Shown: one piece after another, positions 8,120-16,918 of the stretch
Layout: each line of letters begins with the position of its first letter
Numbering within the stretch: the stretch's first letter is position 1
The notes under the pieces: generated by a model
Databases searched by the model: none
Seen by the model: only the letters and a program-made list of their open reading frames with translations
Told to the model about the DNA's origin: nothing
NCBI GenBank assembly: GCA_030064795.1
Contig: JASJEI010000105.1
Location: forward strand, 1-33,827
Direction: 5' to 3'
Length of the DNA: 33,827 nt
From: Pleurocapsa sp. MO_226.B13
GTDB lineage: Bacteria > Cyanobacteriota > Cyanobacteriia > Cyanobacteriales > Xenococcaceae
Made by a program: the position numbers and the translations under genes

Positions 8120-9361
8120 GTGAAAATAACCAACTTTAATAAAAAAACTACTAATCATAAAGCCAGAGTTGCAGCAACAGTAATCTGGGAAAATTCTCCT
8201 CGCCCCAAGCAAGAAGTATACTTTGAGACAACTGCTGAATTTAGTGACGATCTATGTATCAATCCCAATTCTTGGTTACTGGCTTGTACTTTGGCAGCAA
8301 TGCGTTATGGAGAAGAGCGAATTGCGATCGATGCTCCTATTTCTCCTGAAATCAAAGACGGTTTAATCAACTCCATGAAATGTCTCAAGGATTGGCATGG
8401 AGGAAAAAGAAAAGTAATTCCTATTGAAGCGGACATAGAAACAGAGGTTCAATTTACTGCTAAACAACCGAGAGCAGGAGCTTTATTTTCTGGTGGAATT
8501 GATGCTCTGGCAATGGTCAGAGATAATCATCTCAATTTTGCTCCCAATCATCCCCGTCGGATCAAAGATGGAATTTTGGTTTACGGAGTTTTACAGGGAG
8601 AAAGCGATTACGATCCGAGTTTTCAAAACGTAATCAACGCGGTTGGTGCCATGGCAAAAGATGCAGACCTAGAATTAATTCAGGTCAATACTAATGCCTA
8701 TGCTCATTTTCGCGATCTCGACCCAGACTTTAGCTTTTGGCGATTTGAATATCATGGCTCTTTCTTAGCAGCGATCGCCCATGCTTTTGCACCCCGTCTG
8801 AGTGTAGCTTCGATTGCTTCTACTTATGACTTTGCTAATTTAGAACCTTGGGGTTCGCATCCTCTACTAGATCCTTTATATAGCAGCACCAATTTGCAAG
8901 TTCGCCATGAAAATGCTGCCCTGTCTAGATTAGAAAAAACCAAACTGGTAGGAGAATGGGATGTTGCTCTACAACACCTACGAGTCTGTAATGAAAAAGA
9001 AAGTTATCGCCAAGGAAACTACAACTGTGGCAAGTGTGAGAAATGCGTTCGGACGATGACCGCCTTTTTAGCTCTGGGTTTATTAGATCGTATTCCTACT
9101 TTTAAAGAACACGATGTCTCCAAAGAAAAGCTAGTCAATACTTGTTATCTGAGTGACTCTTATGAAGAAAATTGCTATCGGGAGTTAATCGAGCCATTAG
9201 AAAACATCGGTCGTCATGACTTGGTTGAAGGCATCGAACAGATTATCCGACGCTATCACGAACAAGACCTAAAAGGCATGATCAAGCGTTTAGATAGAGC
9301 TTTTTTCAAGGGCAATTTGCTAGATCTGGGTAAGAAATTAACCATTTCCTCGCCTAGTTGA
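8120..9361 (+). CDS. QueC-like PP-loop superfamily protein with Cys4 zinc motif
   Basis: The 413-residue protein has a P-loop-like ATP pyrophosphatase motif FSGGIDAL (residues 123-130) and a cysteine cluster C290, C303, C306, C309 (NCGKCEKC). This combination occurs in QueC-type 7-cyano-7-deazaguanine synthases and relatives, where ATP activates a carboxylate and the cysteines bind zinc. It is much longer than QueC (about 220-240 residues): there is a 115-residue N-terminal extension and a C-terminal helical tail. The usual Ser after Asp in SGGxDS is Ala129 here. No other queuosine or deazapurine gene is nearby, so the substrate is unknown. The start is a GTG. It is convergent with the esterase gene and overlaps it by 8 bp. 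Confidence 0.65.
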   Translation: MKITNFNKKTTNHKARVAATVIWENSPRPKQEVYFETTAEFSDDLCINPNSWLLACTLAAMRYGEERIAIDAPISPEIKDGLINSMKCLKDWHGGKRKVIPIEADIETEVQFTAKQPRAGALFSGGIDALAMVRDNHLNFAPNHPRRIKDGILVYGVLQGESDYDPSFQNVINAVGAMAKDADLELIQVNTNAYAHFRDLDPDFSFWRFEYHGSFLAAIAHAFAPRLSVASIASTYDFANLEPWGSHPLLDPLYSSTNLQVRHENAALSRLEKTKLVGEWDVALQHLRVCNEKESYRQGNYNCGKCEKCVRTMTAFLALGLLDRIPTFKEHDVSKEKLVNTCYLSDSYEENCYRELIEPLENIGRHDLVEGIEQIIRRYHEQDLKGMIKRLDRAFFKGNLLDLGKKLTISSPS

Positions 9362-9980
9362 GCTTGAGATGTTCGAGAACAAATTGTTTGAAAATTGCGA
9401 TCGCTGGCTCTTGAACTTCATGAGCCATGGCAAATTCTTGATATTGAACCGATACACCAATTTTGGTTAATTCTTCCTGAGCTTTTCTAGCAGCTTCTAG
9501 AGGAACAACGGGGTCTTGTTTGCCATGAACGATCATCGTCGGCGGAAAGGTTTTGTCCGACTGGGGTTCGGGTTGATAGTGCAAATAACCACTAAAACTA
9601 CAGACAGCAGCCAAAGGCAAGGTCAGACCCACATCCAAAGTCATTGCGCCTCCCTGAGAAAAGCCAGCCATGATGGTGCGATTTAAGGGGACACCAGTAG
9701 ATTCTTCTAGGGAATTTAACCAATCGAGTAAGATCTTTCTGCTTGCTTCTAAACCAGTAAACTCTTTGGTTTCCAGACCATACCAGGCTCTTCCCCCTGG
9801 TACTTGAAAATGTTCAAAGGGGGCATTGGGAAATAAATAGCCAAAACCAGGGAAATTGAGCATCTTGGCAAAAGGAACAAAGTCTTGATAATTAGCTCCC
9901 CAACCGTGCAACATTACCAGTAAATAGGTCGGCTGACCCTGACTAGGCATTGCAGAAATCGCTTCAATCGTAGGATTCAT
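9354..9980 (-). CDS. Alpha/beta hydrolase, phospholipase/carboxylesterase family
   Basis: This 208-residue cytoplasmic enzyme has the oxyanion-loop motif LHGWGAN (24-30), nucleophile elbow GFSQGG (Ser108), acid GKQDPVVP (Asp156) and catalytic His187 in MAHEV. This is the complete triad of the carboxylesterase/lysophospholipase (YpfH/EstB-like) family, which cleaves short-chain esters or acyl groups. Its length is normal. The physiological substrate is unknown. The reading frame overlaps the end of the convergent PP-loop gene by 8 bp, which leaves no room for a separate terminator between them. Confidence 0.88.
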   Translation of the reverse strand: MNPTIEAISAMPSQGQPTYLLVMLHGWGANYQDFVPFAKMLNFPGFGYLFPNAPFEHFQVPGGRAWYGLETKEFTGLEASRKILLDWLNSLEESTGVPLNRTIMAGFSQGGAMTLDVGLTLPLAAVCSFSGYLHYQPEPQSDKTFPPTMIVHGKQDPVVPLEAARKAQEELTKIGVSVQYQEFAMAHEVQEPAIAIFKQFVLEHLKLN

Positions 9981-10035
9981 AAATCGATTTTAACTTCCAA
10001 ATATTGATTATACCTGGTCTGGTGTAAAATCGAAT

Positions 10036-10269
10036 TTAGAACTGGTAAACCATATTAATCAAGCTGGTTTGTTTGCGTTCCCGAATTAGCTTGTTTAAGT
10101 ACCAAATTTCGGTTTTACCTGGATACTTATTTTTTTCTCTACTAATCAGATTTTGAGCAATATCTTCGCGATCGTCAACAAGACTGACAAGTTCGCGAAA
10201 CCGCTTAGTAATTTTTACAGTCTCACGGTAATTATCCCACCAGGTATTCGAGACGTTAGTAGTGTCCAT
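10036..10269 (-). CDS. Small hypothetical protein
   Basis: This 77-residue charged protein (KITKRFRELVSLVDDREDIA, then KTEIWYLNKLIRERKQ) has no membrane helix and is probably helical. I do not recognise a family. It starts with ATG, contains a CGATCG-type site, and is separated by about 55 bp from the esterase gene downstream on the same strand, so a shared transcript is possible. No clear ribosome binding site precedes it. Confidence 0.45.
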   Translation of the reverse strand: MDTTNVSNTWWDNYRETVKITKRFRELVSLVDDREDIAQNLISREKNKYPGKTEIWYLNKLIRERKQTSLINMVYQF

Positions 10270-11280
10270 TTTACTTGATTGAAATTATCTTTAAGGAAAA
10301 TTCAACTCTAATATATACGGCGATCGTGGCAATGTCATGGCAAAGTTGTGACAAATTGATTTAATTTTATTCAATTGCGTAATATCATTTACGAAAATTT
10401 ATGCTAACTTGCCAAAGTGCGATCGCTTTGCTATTTTTGCCTCTAGTTGTTGCAAATGAACTTGACGTTCTTGCATTGCTGGGGTTGATGACAGATGTAG
10501 TTGATTTAAAATTTCTTGCCAACGATATACCCAGTCGTGTTTGCGTAGGGAATTGATTACATTGTCAGTTTGAATTTTGCTTAAATATTGTGGTTGAGCA
10601 TCGAGTTCGGCAATTATGTCAGCTATTTTAGGTTCATCAACAGCGATGGGAATTATTGGATTATCCCAGTCAAAGTATTGTCGAAAAACATCATGATCGG
10701 GAGGACATCCAATCAAAATGTTTCCCGCAGCTGCACCTTCAAAAAAACGATAGCCAATTTCCCTTTGTCCCTGGGTTGTTTCGGGTTGATTTACCTTGGC
10801 GTAGTTGGTAATAAAGTAGCGACTACTCTTAAGTAAATTGGCAATAAAAGTTCGATGCTCTTGATGATTATTATTGCGTAAGATCAAACCGCTATTAGGA
10901 TCGTAGTAGTAAAAAAAATGTTTTTGTTCTGCTAATGCTAATAAAGCTTGATGAGTTATTGGAGAACGTCTTCCCAAGCTGCAAACATCGATAGAACGAG
11001 GATTTCTTTCTGGATCGGGATAAAACTTAATAGTATCAATTCCAGGAGCAAGATATATACAAGGGCGATCGACAATCTGCTTTACATTATCTAAGATTTG
11101 CGAATGACCCAAACAAATTAAATCAAAATTTTGAAAAAACTCAATGAAGTTTTTTAATCTAGGCAGATCTTGCTGCCAAATTTCGATAAGATAACATACA
11201 GCAAATTTACACTTTTTCCGCCAATTTTTTAACGAATTAAGCGAAGATATATTCCAGGGGAAATCTAGAATCGTAAAAAA

Positions 11281-11403
11281 AACCTCATATCAATACTTCT
11301 CGTTTAAGGATTAATCAGAGACTTTCGCTTACAAAAAATCAATATATTCAGCCTCACTTTTTCAAGCTAATATTCTTTAAACGAGAAGTATTGAACCTCA
11401 TAT
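11281..11403. repeat. 10-bp target site duplications flanking the MITE
   Basis: AACCTCATAT is present at 11281-11290 and 11394-11403, directly abutting the inverted repeat ends. The perfect identity of both copies suggests little time since insertion. Confidence 0.85.
11291..11393. mobile_element. 103-bp MITE with 17-bp terminal inverted repeats
   Basis: The ends are CAATACTTCTCGTTTAA (11291-11307) and its exact reverse complement (11377-11393). Both sides carry the direct repeat AACCTCATAT (11281-11290 and 11394-11403), a 10-bp target site duplication. There is no coding capacity. Removal of the element and one target copy restores the glycosyltransferase frame, which is direct evidence of insertion. 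The mobilising transposase is not identifiable; its ends do not match the IS4-type element at 14902-15663. Confidence 0.9.
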
Positions 11404-11820
11404 TCCCGTTCCAAACATCTAACCTGGCGATAGGGATTGAGATGAGTTAGATATTTAAAATATTTAGTCTGAGTTTTGACTAACTTATTAATTCCTTTAC
11501 CAATCAAATCGTATTGAGGAGGTGCAACTAGATCTACTGCATCAACCGAACTAATAATATCTTCAAATTCATATAAACAAGAATTATAAATAAAATTTTC
11601 GATGTTGCGCTGCGACCAAACTAAAATTCGAGTATCTTGATGAAAATGATTGTTTGAACTTATCGGCATAAAATAAAGTGTATGTTAAGTCTGCCTTAGA
11701 GAGTAAAAGCAAGAGCAATCTCTGTAAGACACCAAAAGAAAAAGATCCCAAAAGATCCCAAAAACAAAATCTCATTATAAGCGATTGTGACGCATTTTAC
11801 TGAATTATAAAAATTAATTG

Positions 11821-12705
11821 ATGTTAAAAGCTCTTAATCTTGGCAAGCATAAATTAACGCCGTATTTATTTTTATTTCCCGCGATCGCCTTACTAAGTTT
11901 AACGGTATTTTTTCCTGCAATACAGGCTTTTGCTCTTAGTTTTACTCAGTATGAATACGATATTACTCAGCCTCCTCAGTGGATCGGATGGTCAAATTTT
12001 CAGCGGTTATTGCAAGACGAACTATTTTGGCAAACGATTAAAAATACCCTGTTGTATTTAGTTGGAGTCGTACCAATTCTGGTAATTTTACCTCTGGGGT
12101 TGGCAATTATTGTCAATCAAAAGTTACGGGGGATTAATTGGTTTCGGACGGCTTTTTATACTCCTGTAGTTATTTCAATGGTAGTTGCGGGAATTGCTTG
12201 GAAAGCTCTTTATACCCAGAATGGATTACTCAATCAATTTCTCCAACAATTGGGCTTATCGGAGGGAATTCCCTGGTTAACCGATCCTAAGTTAGCTATC
12301 TGGAGTGTAATGCTAGTTACGATCTGGAAAGGTCTGGGTTATTATATGGTAATTTATCTGGCGGGTTTGCAGTCAATCTCTCCCGAATTATACGAAGCAG
12401 CAGCGATCGATGGTTCAGATAGTTGGCAAAAGCATTTAGATATTACTCTTCCCTTAATGCGTCCTTATTTATTTTTAGTAGCAATAATTTCAGCAATTTC
12501 GGCAACCAAAGTGTTTGAAGAGATTTATATTATGACTCAAGGTGGCCCGCGCAATAGCTCGAAAACTGTAGTTTATTATCTTTATGAAAAAGCCTTTCAA
12601 GACTTAGATATTAGCTATGCTTGCACCATTGGCTTAGTGTTATTTTTAGGAATTTTGGGCTTATCAATTATTAATTTAAAATTGACCGCCCAAAACAATC
12701 AATAG
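11821..12705 (+). CDS. Sugar-type ABC transporter permease (MalF/UgpA-like)
   Basis: This 294-residue inner-membrane protein has six hydrophobic segments. The cytoplasmic EAA loop is clear: ELYEAAAIDGSDSWQKHLDI followed by TLPLMRP, and the C-terminal TQGGPRNSS segment is typical of the first permease of carbohydrate ABC importers (UgpA/MalF group). These normally pair with a second permease, a binding protein and an ATPase, none of which is in this window, so the gene is an orphan here and must use partners elsewhere. I use ATG 11821; a TTG lies one codon upstream. It is convergent with the SPOR-like gene, with 14 bp between stops. The sugar is unknown. Confidence 0.9.
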   Translation: MLKALNLGKHKLTPYLFLFPAIALLSLTVFFPAIQAFALSFTQYEYDITQPPQWIGWSNFQRLLQDELFWQTIKNTLLYLVGVVPILVILPLGLAIIVNQKLRGINWFRTAFYTPVVISMVVAGIAWKALYTQNGLLNQFLQQLGLSEGIPWLTDPKLAIWSVMLVTIWKGLGYYMVIYLAGLQSISPELYEAAAIDGSDSWQKHLDITLPLMRPYLFLVAIISAISATKVFEEIYIMTQGGPRNSSKTVVYYLYEKAFQDLDISYACTIGLVLFLGILGLSIINLKLTAQNNQ

Positions 12706-12719
12706 AGCTTTAACTGAGG

Positions 12720-13142
12720 TCATTGAACAATAATTCGCGCCCAAAACCCTTTTACTGTCAGTTTGCGGATTAAATCTTCGGCATTCTCTCGATCGCTAAA
12801 TATTCCTACCTGAATAATATTGCCTTTAATAAAAGCAGCGGGTTCGATGTTTTTTACTTGTTGCAACAATTCTTCAGCACTGCCATAAACCTCTACTTTA
12901 TAACCCTGCACCTCTGTTAGTTGTTCGAGATCGGAAATGTCTTTACTATCGGGTGCTGTGAAAGTATATTCCCTGGATTTGTTTTTGCGGTTAGATTTGG
13001 TATTTCTAGTTAGATATAAAGGGGATGATACATGAGAGTCTGAATTTGGCGATGCTAAAGCACTATTAGGAACTGATATGTTCGCTGTTAAAAAAACACT
13101 TCCTAATAACCACAAGCAGTATTGATAGTAAGTAAAATTCAT
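12720..13142 (-). CDS. Secreted SPOR-like domain protein
   Basis: This 140-residue protein starts with a signal-like hydrophobic segment (residues about 8-30, ending NSALA before SPNSD). A basic linker (NTKSNRKNKSREY) follows. The C-terminal 75 residues have the SPOR-like pattern: YKVEVYGSAEELLQQVKNIE, then IIQVGIFSDRENAEDLIRKL and GFWARIIV. SPOR domains bind denuded peptidoglycan glycan strands at division sites; binding here is inferred. The putative mature protein would be periplasmic. The gene is divergent from mnmA with a 230-bp A/T-rich spacer. Confidence 0.65.
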   Translation of the reverse strand: MNFTYYQYCLWLLGSVFLTANISVPNSALASPNSDSHVSSPLYLTRNTKSNRKNKSREYTFTAPDSKDISDLEQLTEVQGYKVEVYGSAEELLQQVKNIEPAAFIKGNIIQVGIFSDRENAEDLIRKLTVKGFWARIIVQ

Positions 13143-13375
13143 GATGTCTAGCTGAAATTAAAAATTGGAGATCGAAATCGCAAGCGCGATCGCTTGTCAA
13201 TCAAAGACAGATGGGGAAACTGGAAGAAACAAAATAAAATAAGATAATCTATATATTATGTAGTTTACGTGATTTCGGTAACATTAATTTAATTGGGATC
13301 GCCTACTTTGTTAGACTATATATTCTCTAAAATACCCTTAATTTTTACAAAAGTTAACATATATAAATTAGTTCC

Positions 13376-14437
13376 ATGAATAAGGTCGTTGTCGGCTTAT
13401 CTGGTGGCGTGGATAGTTCCGTCGCTGCTGCCACACTACATCATCAAGGTTACGAAGTAATTGGTCTTACCCTCTGGTTAATGAAGGGTAAAGGTCAATG
13501 CTGTTCCGAAGGGATGGTGGATGCTGCACGACTCTGTGAAGAATTAAACATTCCCCATCACATTGTTGATAGCCGAGAGGTATTTCAAGCCAATATTATT
13601 GACTATTTAGTCAGTGGTTACGAAGCGGGGGTAACGCCTCTGCCTTGTTCTCAATGTAACCGGGCGGTAAAATTCGCGCCAATGTTGGCATATGCCAAAC
13701 AAAAATTAGGAACAGCTAAAATCGCTACTGGTCATTATGCTCGGATTAATTATGACGAGAAAAGCGATCGCTACCAACTTTTAAAAGCAGTAGATCGCAA
13801 TAAAGATCAGTCCTATTTCCTTTACGATCTCACTCAAGAACTACTGGCGGGGACGATTTTTCCTTTAGGCGATCGAACCAAAACCGAAACCCGTCGTATA
13901 GCTGCGGAATTTGGTCTGTCAACGGCAGAAAAACCCGAAAGCCAAGACTTATGCTTGATCGAAGCACATGGTAGTATGCGAACCTTTTTAGACCGCTATA
14001 TCAACCAAAAAGAAGGAGATATTGTCGATTTAGAAGGTAATGTCTTAGGCAAACATACAGGAATTCATCACTACACCATCGGACAACGGCGAGGTTTAGG
14101 TATAGCTGCACCAAAACCATTGTATGTGGTTAAATTAGATGCAGTGATGAATCGGGTAGTAGTAGGCGATCGCCATGCTGGCGGACGTTTAGAATGTACT
14201 GTTGCGCGGATGAACTGGGTTTCTATCGCCGAACCAACCTCTCCTATCCGCGCCGAAGTTAAAATTCGCTATCGTTCTAAATCTGTTCCCGCACAAATAA
14301 TTCCCCTAGAAAATTCTCGAATCAAAATCGGGTTTGAAGAACATCAATTTGGCGTTACTCCTGGTCAAGCTGCGGTACTCTATAGCGGAGATCTGGTTCT
14401 TGGTGGTGGGATTATAGAAGTAGAAAGTAGCAACTAG
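13376..14437 (+). CDS. mnmA: tRNA-specific 2-thiouridylase MnmA
   Basis: This 353-residue cytoplasmic enzyme installs sulfur at C2 of uridine 34 in tRNAs for Lys, Glu and Gln, using ATP and a sulfur relay. The PP-loop is [13 protein letters not shown] (residues 7-19). The two catalytic cysteines are C94 in [10 protein letters not shown] and C193 in [13 protein letters not shown]; the tRNA-binding segment IATGHYARI (116-124) and [13 protein letters not shown] are also intact. Length is normal. A small membrane-protein gene follows after 17 bp, probably in the same transcript. Confidence 0.97.
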   Translation: MNKVVVGLSGGVDSSVAAATLHHQGYEVIGLTLWLMKGKGQCCSEGMVDAARLCEELNIPHHIVDSREVFQANIIDYLVSGYEAGVTPLPCSQCNRAVKFAPMLAYAKQKLGTAKIATGHYARINYDEKSDRYQLLKAVDRNKDQSYFLYDLTQELLAGTIFPLGDRTKTETRRIAAEFGLSTAEKPESQDLCLIEAHGSMRTFLDRYINQKEGDIVDLEGNVLGKHTGIHHYTIGQRRGLGIAAPKPLYVVKLDAVMNRVVVGDRHAGGRLECTVARMNWVSIAEPTSPIRAEVKIRYRSKSVPAQIIPLENSRIKIGFEEHQFGVTPGQAAVLYSGDLVLGGGIIEVESSN

Positions 14438-14454
14438 TAACTAGTACTTTAAAC

Positions 14455-14880
14455 ATGGAAAGAGGATTATTATGGCTACCTTTGTTGGTAGCTTTTATTT
14501 GGTTGGCGTGGAGTGGTTGGAATGAATATCAAAAGCTAGAAGCCTATAAAGTTTGGGCGCGAGACTTTGATAACGCCAAGTTTGATATCTATGCCGTTTT
14601 GGGGAAAAAAGAACGTCAAATTACCTGGGGGAAACCTACCCGCAAGGGAATGGTTAATTTGGATAGTTTTTCTTTAGATAATGTTGAGGAGATTAACTTA
14701 TTAGTTGGCGATCGCATCATCGATCCAGCAGCTAATCTTCCCGAGAAGGGTAGAACTGCTTTAGAATTTACGTTTGGCGATCGCAAGCCAGCTTTGAGAA
14801 TTCCTTTTACCGATATTTCCTTGGCTGCAAAGTGGCTCAATTACCTAAAGGATCGAGACGAGAGACATCAAGCTCGCTGA
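14455..14880 (+). CDS. Small membrane-anchored hypothetical protein
   Basis: This 141-residue protein has one N-terminal membrane helix (LLWLPLLVAFIWLAWSGW, residues 5-22) and a soluble domain of about 115 residues that is rich in beta structure (QITWGKPTRKGMVNLDSFSL; ALEFTFGDRKPALRIPF). Its helix lacks an obvious cleavage site, so it is probably an anchor. It begins 17 bp after mnmA and is likely co-transcribed. I do not recognise a family with known function; the gene appears conserved in style among cyanobacteria. Confidence 0.65.
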   Translation: MERGLLWLPLLVAFIWLAWSGWNEYQKLEAYKVWARDFDNAKFDIYAVLGKKERQITWGKPTRKGMVNLDSFSLDNVEEINLLVGDRIIDPAANLPEKGRTALEFTFGDRKPALRIPFTDISLAAKWLNYLKDRDERHQAR

Positions 14881-14901
14881 TTCATCTAAGAAATGTAGCT
14901 C

Positions 14902-15663
14902 CATTCGTGACAAGTTAAGCTTGTATTTTGCTTGTCAAGAGGGTTTGAGAATTTGCTTGAAAGAAAAAATTTGGTGAAGAACGCATTGTTTCAGGAAACG
15001 GAGCAATAATTAATTTAACTGGAGGTTTTCGTTGTTGTTTAACAATACCTAGATCTCGATTTTTCGGGTCAGCAAAATATTTAACTGGATTGCTTGTTAA
15101 ACCTTTTTGACGTGCCGAATAAAAGTGATAAAGTCCTCTATAAATCATTTCTAAAGAGATGCGATCGAATTTCTGTTAATTTTGGGAGTAATTCTTTAAA
15201 AACTTTTTCAAATAATATGGCTGGAAAAGTTAAAAATCTTTGGGATATGGCTTGTTGACTTACTTGGGTAGGACTGCACCATAAGAAACCATCTCTAGCT
15301 AATAGCCTCGTTAATTCTGTTGCGACTGGGACATCCCGCCATAACAGTGTCAGAATCGCCGCTACCATCAAGGGCAAATTTAAGATCCGATCGCGCAACC
15401 CTAGTGTTCGATAATAATTTTCGTATTGCTGTAATCGCTGGTGTCAATAAGTCTTTTAATTGAGAAGCAATAAGTTCATCTTCTACCATCGGTCGATGGG
15501 TCTTTTTAGCGGGCTCGCGGTTGGTTTTTCGGGACATGGCGTTGGTAAAATCGCTTTTTACTGATTATTTTGCCATCAAGCCCCTGATTGTTTTGTTATC
15601 CGCCTAAAAACTTCTTTCCACTTGCCTTGACATTTCCTTGACTACCTTAACTTGTCACGAATG
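14902..15663 (-). mobile_element. Internally deleted IS4-type element with intact 18-bp ends
   Basis: The termini CATTCGTGACAAGTTAAG (14902-14919) and its exact reverse complement (15646-15663) bound a 762-bp element. It encodes on the minus strand only the N-terminal and C-terminal parts of an IS4-type transposase. No clear target duplication is visible. Perfect ends mean it could still be mobilised by a full-length relative. Confidence 0.8.
14915..15537 (-). pseudogene. IS4-type transposase remnant with central deletion and frameshift
   Basis: The N-terminal piece (15537 downward) begins MSRKTNREPAKKTHRP and runs to LLTPAITAIRK. One extra base near 15418 shifts the frame, which resumes as YYRTLGLRDRILNLPLMVAA (frame ending 15138). 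At about 15150-15165 the sequence jumps straight to the C-terminal part, ISLEMIYRGLYHF and PVKLIIAPFPE (frame ending 14915). Compared with the related copy at 31.9-33.2 kb, roughly 230 central residues, including the DDE catalytic region, are missing. It cannot encode an active enzyme. Confidence 0.85.
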
Positions 15664-15806
15664 ATCCCCGCGCACCGCAAATCCCAATACAGACGCAGTT
15701 TAATTTTTTGTTAACAAACACTCTCTTAGAGGCTCTAGACAACAATCCTGATATGATTTTTTTACACCAAAGCATTAGCTTTCAGCTTGTCAACTAACCT
15801 AGACCG

Positions 15807-16571
15807 ATGAATCTTAAAAATCAAGCACGAGAATTTAAACAAGAAATTAGATCCTTAATCTTCAAACTGCAACACCTCGATCGCCAACAATTCCACTGTC
15901 CAGTGTGCAATTATTTTGGTGCATTTAAAGATCTTCATCCTCCTACTGGTACTCGAAAACATGCTCAATGTCCTAAATGTTCTGCCCTAGAAAGACACCG
16001 CATTCAATATTTAGTAGTCAAGGGACTTTTGAGTCAGATGGATACATCTAATTTATCTATGCTGCACTTTGCTCCAGAAGCTTTTTTTCAAAGCTATTTT
16101 GCTGCTAGATTTGGTCAATATGAAACGGCAGATCTATATATGTCTGGTGTCGATCTTCAAGTCGATCTACAAAATTTACCTTTTGCCGATCGCAGCTATG
16201 ATTTTATTTTTGCCTCTCATGTTTTAGAACATATTCCCGACGATCTCAAAGCGATCTCAGAAATTAGCCGAGTTTTAAAACCCAATGGTATAGCCGTGTT
16301 GCCAGTACCATTAGTTGCCGAAACTACTATCGAATATCCCGAACCAAACCCCCAGGAAGAAAATCACGTTCGCGCGCCTGGTTTGGATTATTTCAATCGC
16401 TACGAACTCTATTTTAAAAAAGTCGAGCGCATTGACTCTAATTCTTTTCCCGATAAATATCAACTATATGTTTACGAAGATCGCAGTAATTGGCCCACTA
16501 AAGAATGTCCTTTAAGACCAACTATGTACGGAGAAAAACATCTTGATATTGTTCCAGTCTGCTATGTCTAA
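15807..16571 (+). CDS. SAM-dependent methyltransferase with N-terminal zinc ribbon
   Basis: This 254-residue protein begins with a zinc-ribbon-like pair C31-P-V-C34 and C55-P-K-C58, followed by RHRIQYLVVKGL. A Rossmann-type class I methyltransferase region follows, with DVDLQ-like acidic loop (GVDLQVDLQNLPFADRSYD) and the signature FIFASHVLEHIPDDLKAISE then VLKPNGI (residues about 131-160). The first SAM loop is not a classical GxGxG. Its acceptor is unknown; similar two-part proteins occur near glycan biosynthesis genes, which is only suggestive here. It lies between two mobile elements and seems monocistronic. Confidence 0.75.
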   Translation: MNLKNQAREFKQEIRSLIFKLQHLDRQQFHCPVCNYFGAFKDLHPPTGTRKHAQCPKCSALERHRIQYLVVKGLLSQMDTSNLSMLHFAPEAFFQSYFAARFGQYETADLYMSGVDLQVDLQNLPFADRSYDFIFASHVLEHIPDDLKAISEISRVLKPNGIAVLPVPLVAETTIEYPEPNPQEENHVRAPGLDYFNRYELYFKKVERIDSNSFPDKYQLYVYEDRSNWPTKECPLRPTMYGEKHLDIVPVCYV

Positions 16572-16918
16572 TTTTCTCTCGATCCAGATTGCTGGTGTGT
16601 TTTTCGATCGCGTTTTTGCTGTTTTGATTCAATATGTTGTTGCATGGCGATCGCTTACATCTGAAGGATAGGCTCGTCTTACCATCGATACTTTGTCGGG
16701 AGCATCCCATTTTGGAAGAAACATTATGTATTGGACAATGTAACCTTTGATTTATCGTCCATCGAAAAAATATATTTGCCGAAATGGGATGCTCCCACTT
16801 TGTCTGATTCTGTCAGGCTTAACTCTTCTGTTTTACAACTTAATACTTTTTCGGTTTATCTTCTTTATTTTCTTGTGACAAACAGTCTCTTAGCCAGAGT
16901 GTCTCATCAATTAAATGA
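16572..16918. other. Intergenic region interrupted by a MITE
   Basis: Apart from the 99-bp element at 16698-16796 and its target duplications I see no gene or tRNA in this stretch. The two flanking pieces (16572-16689 and 16805-16918) are low-complexity T-rich DNA; they join two convergent genes, so the MITE sits in a neutral site between their 3' ends. Confidence 0.5.
16698..16796. mobile_element. 99-bp MITE with 18-bp ends and 8-bp target duplication
   Basis: The left end GGGAGCATCCCATTTTGG (16698-16715) and right end CCGAAATGGGATGCTCCC (16779-16796) are inverted repeats with one mismatch. Both are bordered by ACTTTGTC (16690-16697 and 16797-16804). The architecture, including the 8-bp duplication, resembles the Nezha type of cyanobacterial MITE; sequence membership was not tested. 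There is no coding capacity. Confidence 0.85.

Larger units (their letters stand above)
10399..11669 (-). pseudogene. Glycosyltransferase gene split by a MITE
   Basis: Two minus-strand reading frames belong to one gene. The N-terminal part (11669 to about 11394) begins MPISSNNHFHQDTRILVWSQ and the C-terminal part (to 10399) contains GYRFFEGAAAGNILIG, typical of the C-terminal lobe of GT1/GT4-type glycosyltransferases. Removing the 103-bp element at 11291-11393 plus one 10-bp target copy rejoins the frame perfectly: ...EREYEV then FFTILDFPWNISSL and onward through FDLICLGHSQILDN, giving an uninterrupted protein of 385 residues. The 113-bp net addition is not a multiple of three, so the present gene encodes a truncated product ending in ...QYFSFKEY. 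The sugar and acceptor are unknown. The rest of the frame is intact, so the insertion is probably recent. Confidence 0.85.

Noticed and set aside
11584..11775. 63-codon minus-strand frame rich in Leu and Phe
   Set aside because: It overlaps the start of the glycosyltransferase gene in another frame and includes its A/T-rich leader with a short repeated AAAAGATCCC.
13180..13200. Hairpin AAGCG-CGAT-CGCTT upstream of mnmA
   Set aside because: It is simply the self-complementarity of a HIP1 site; such sites are scattered throughout the window.
15664..15690. G+C-rich CCCCGCGCACCGC piece next to the IS4-type right end as a palindromic repeat copy
   Set aside because: Only one arm is present and no partner arm was found.
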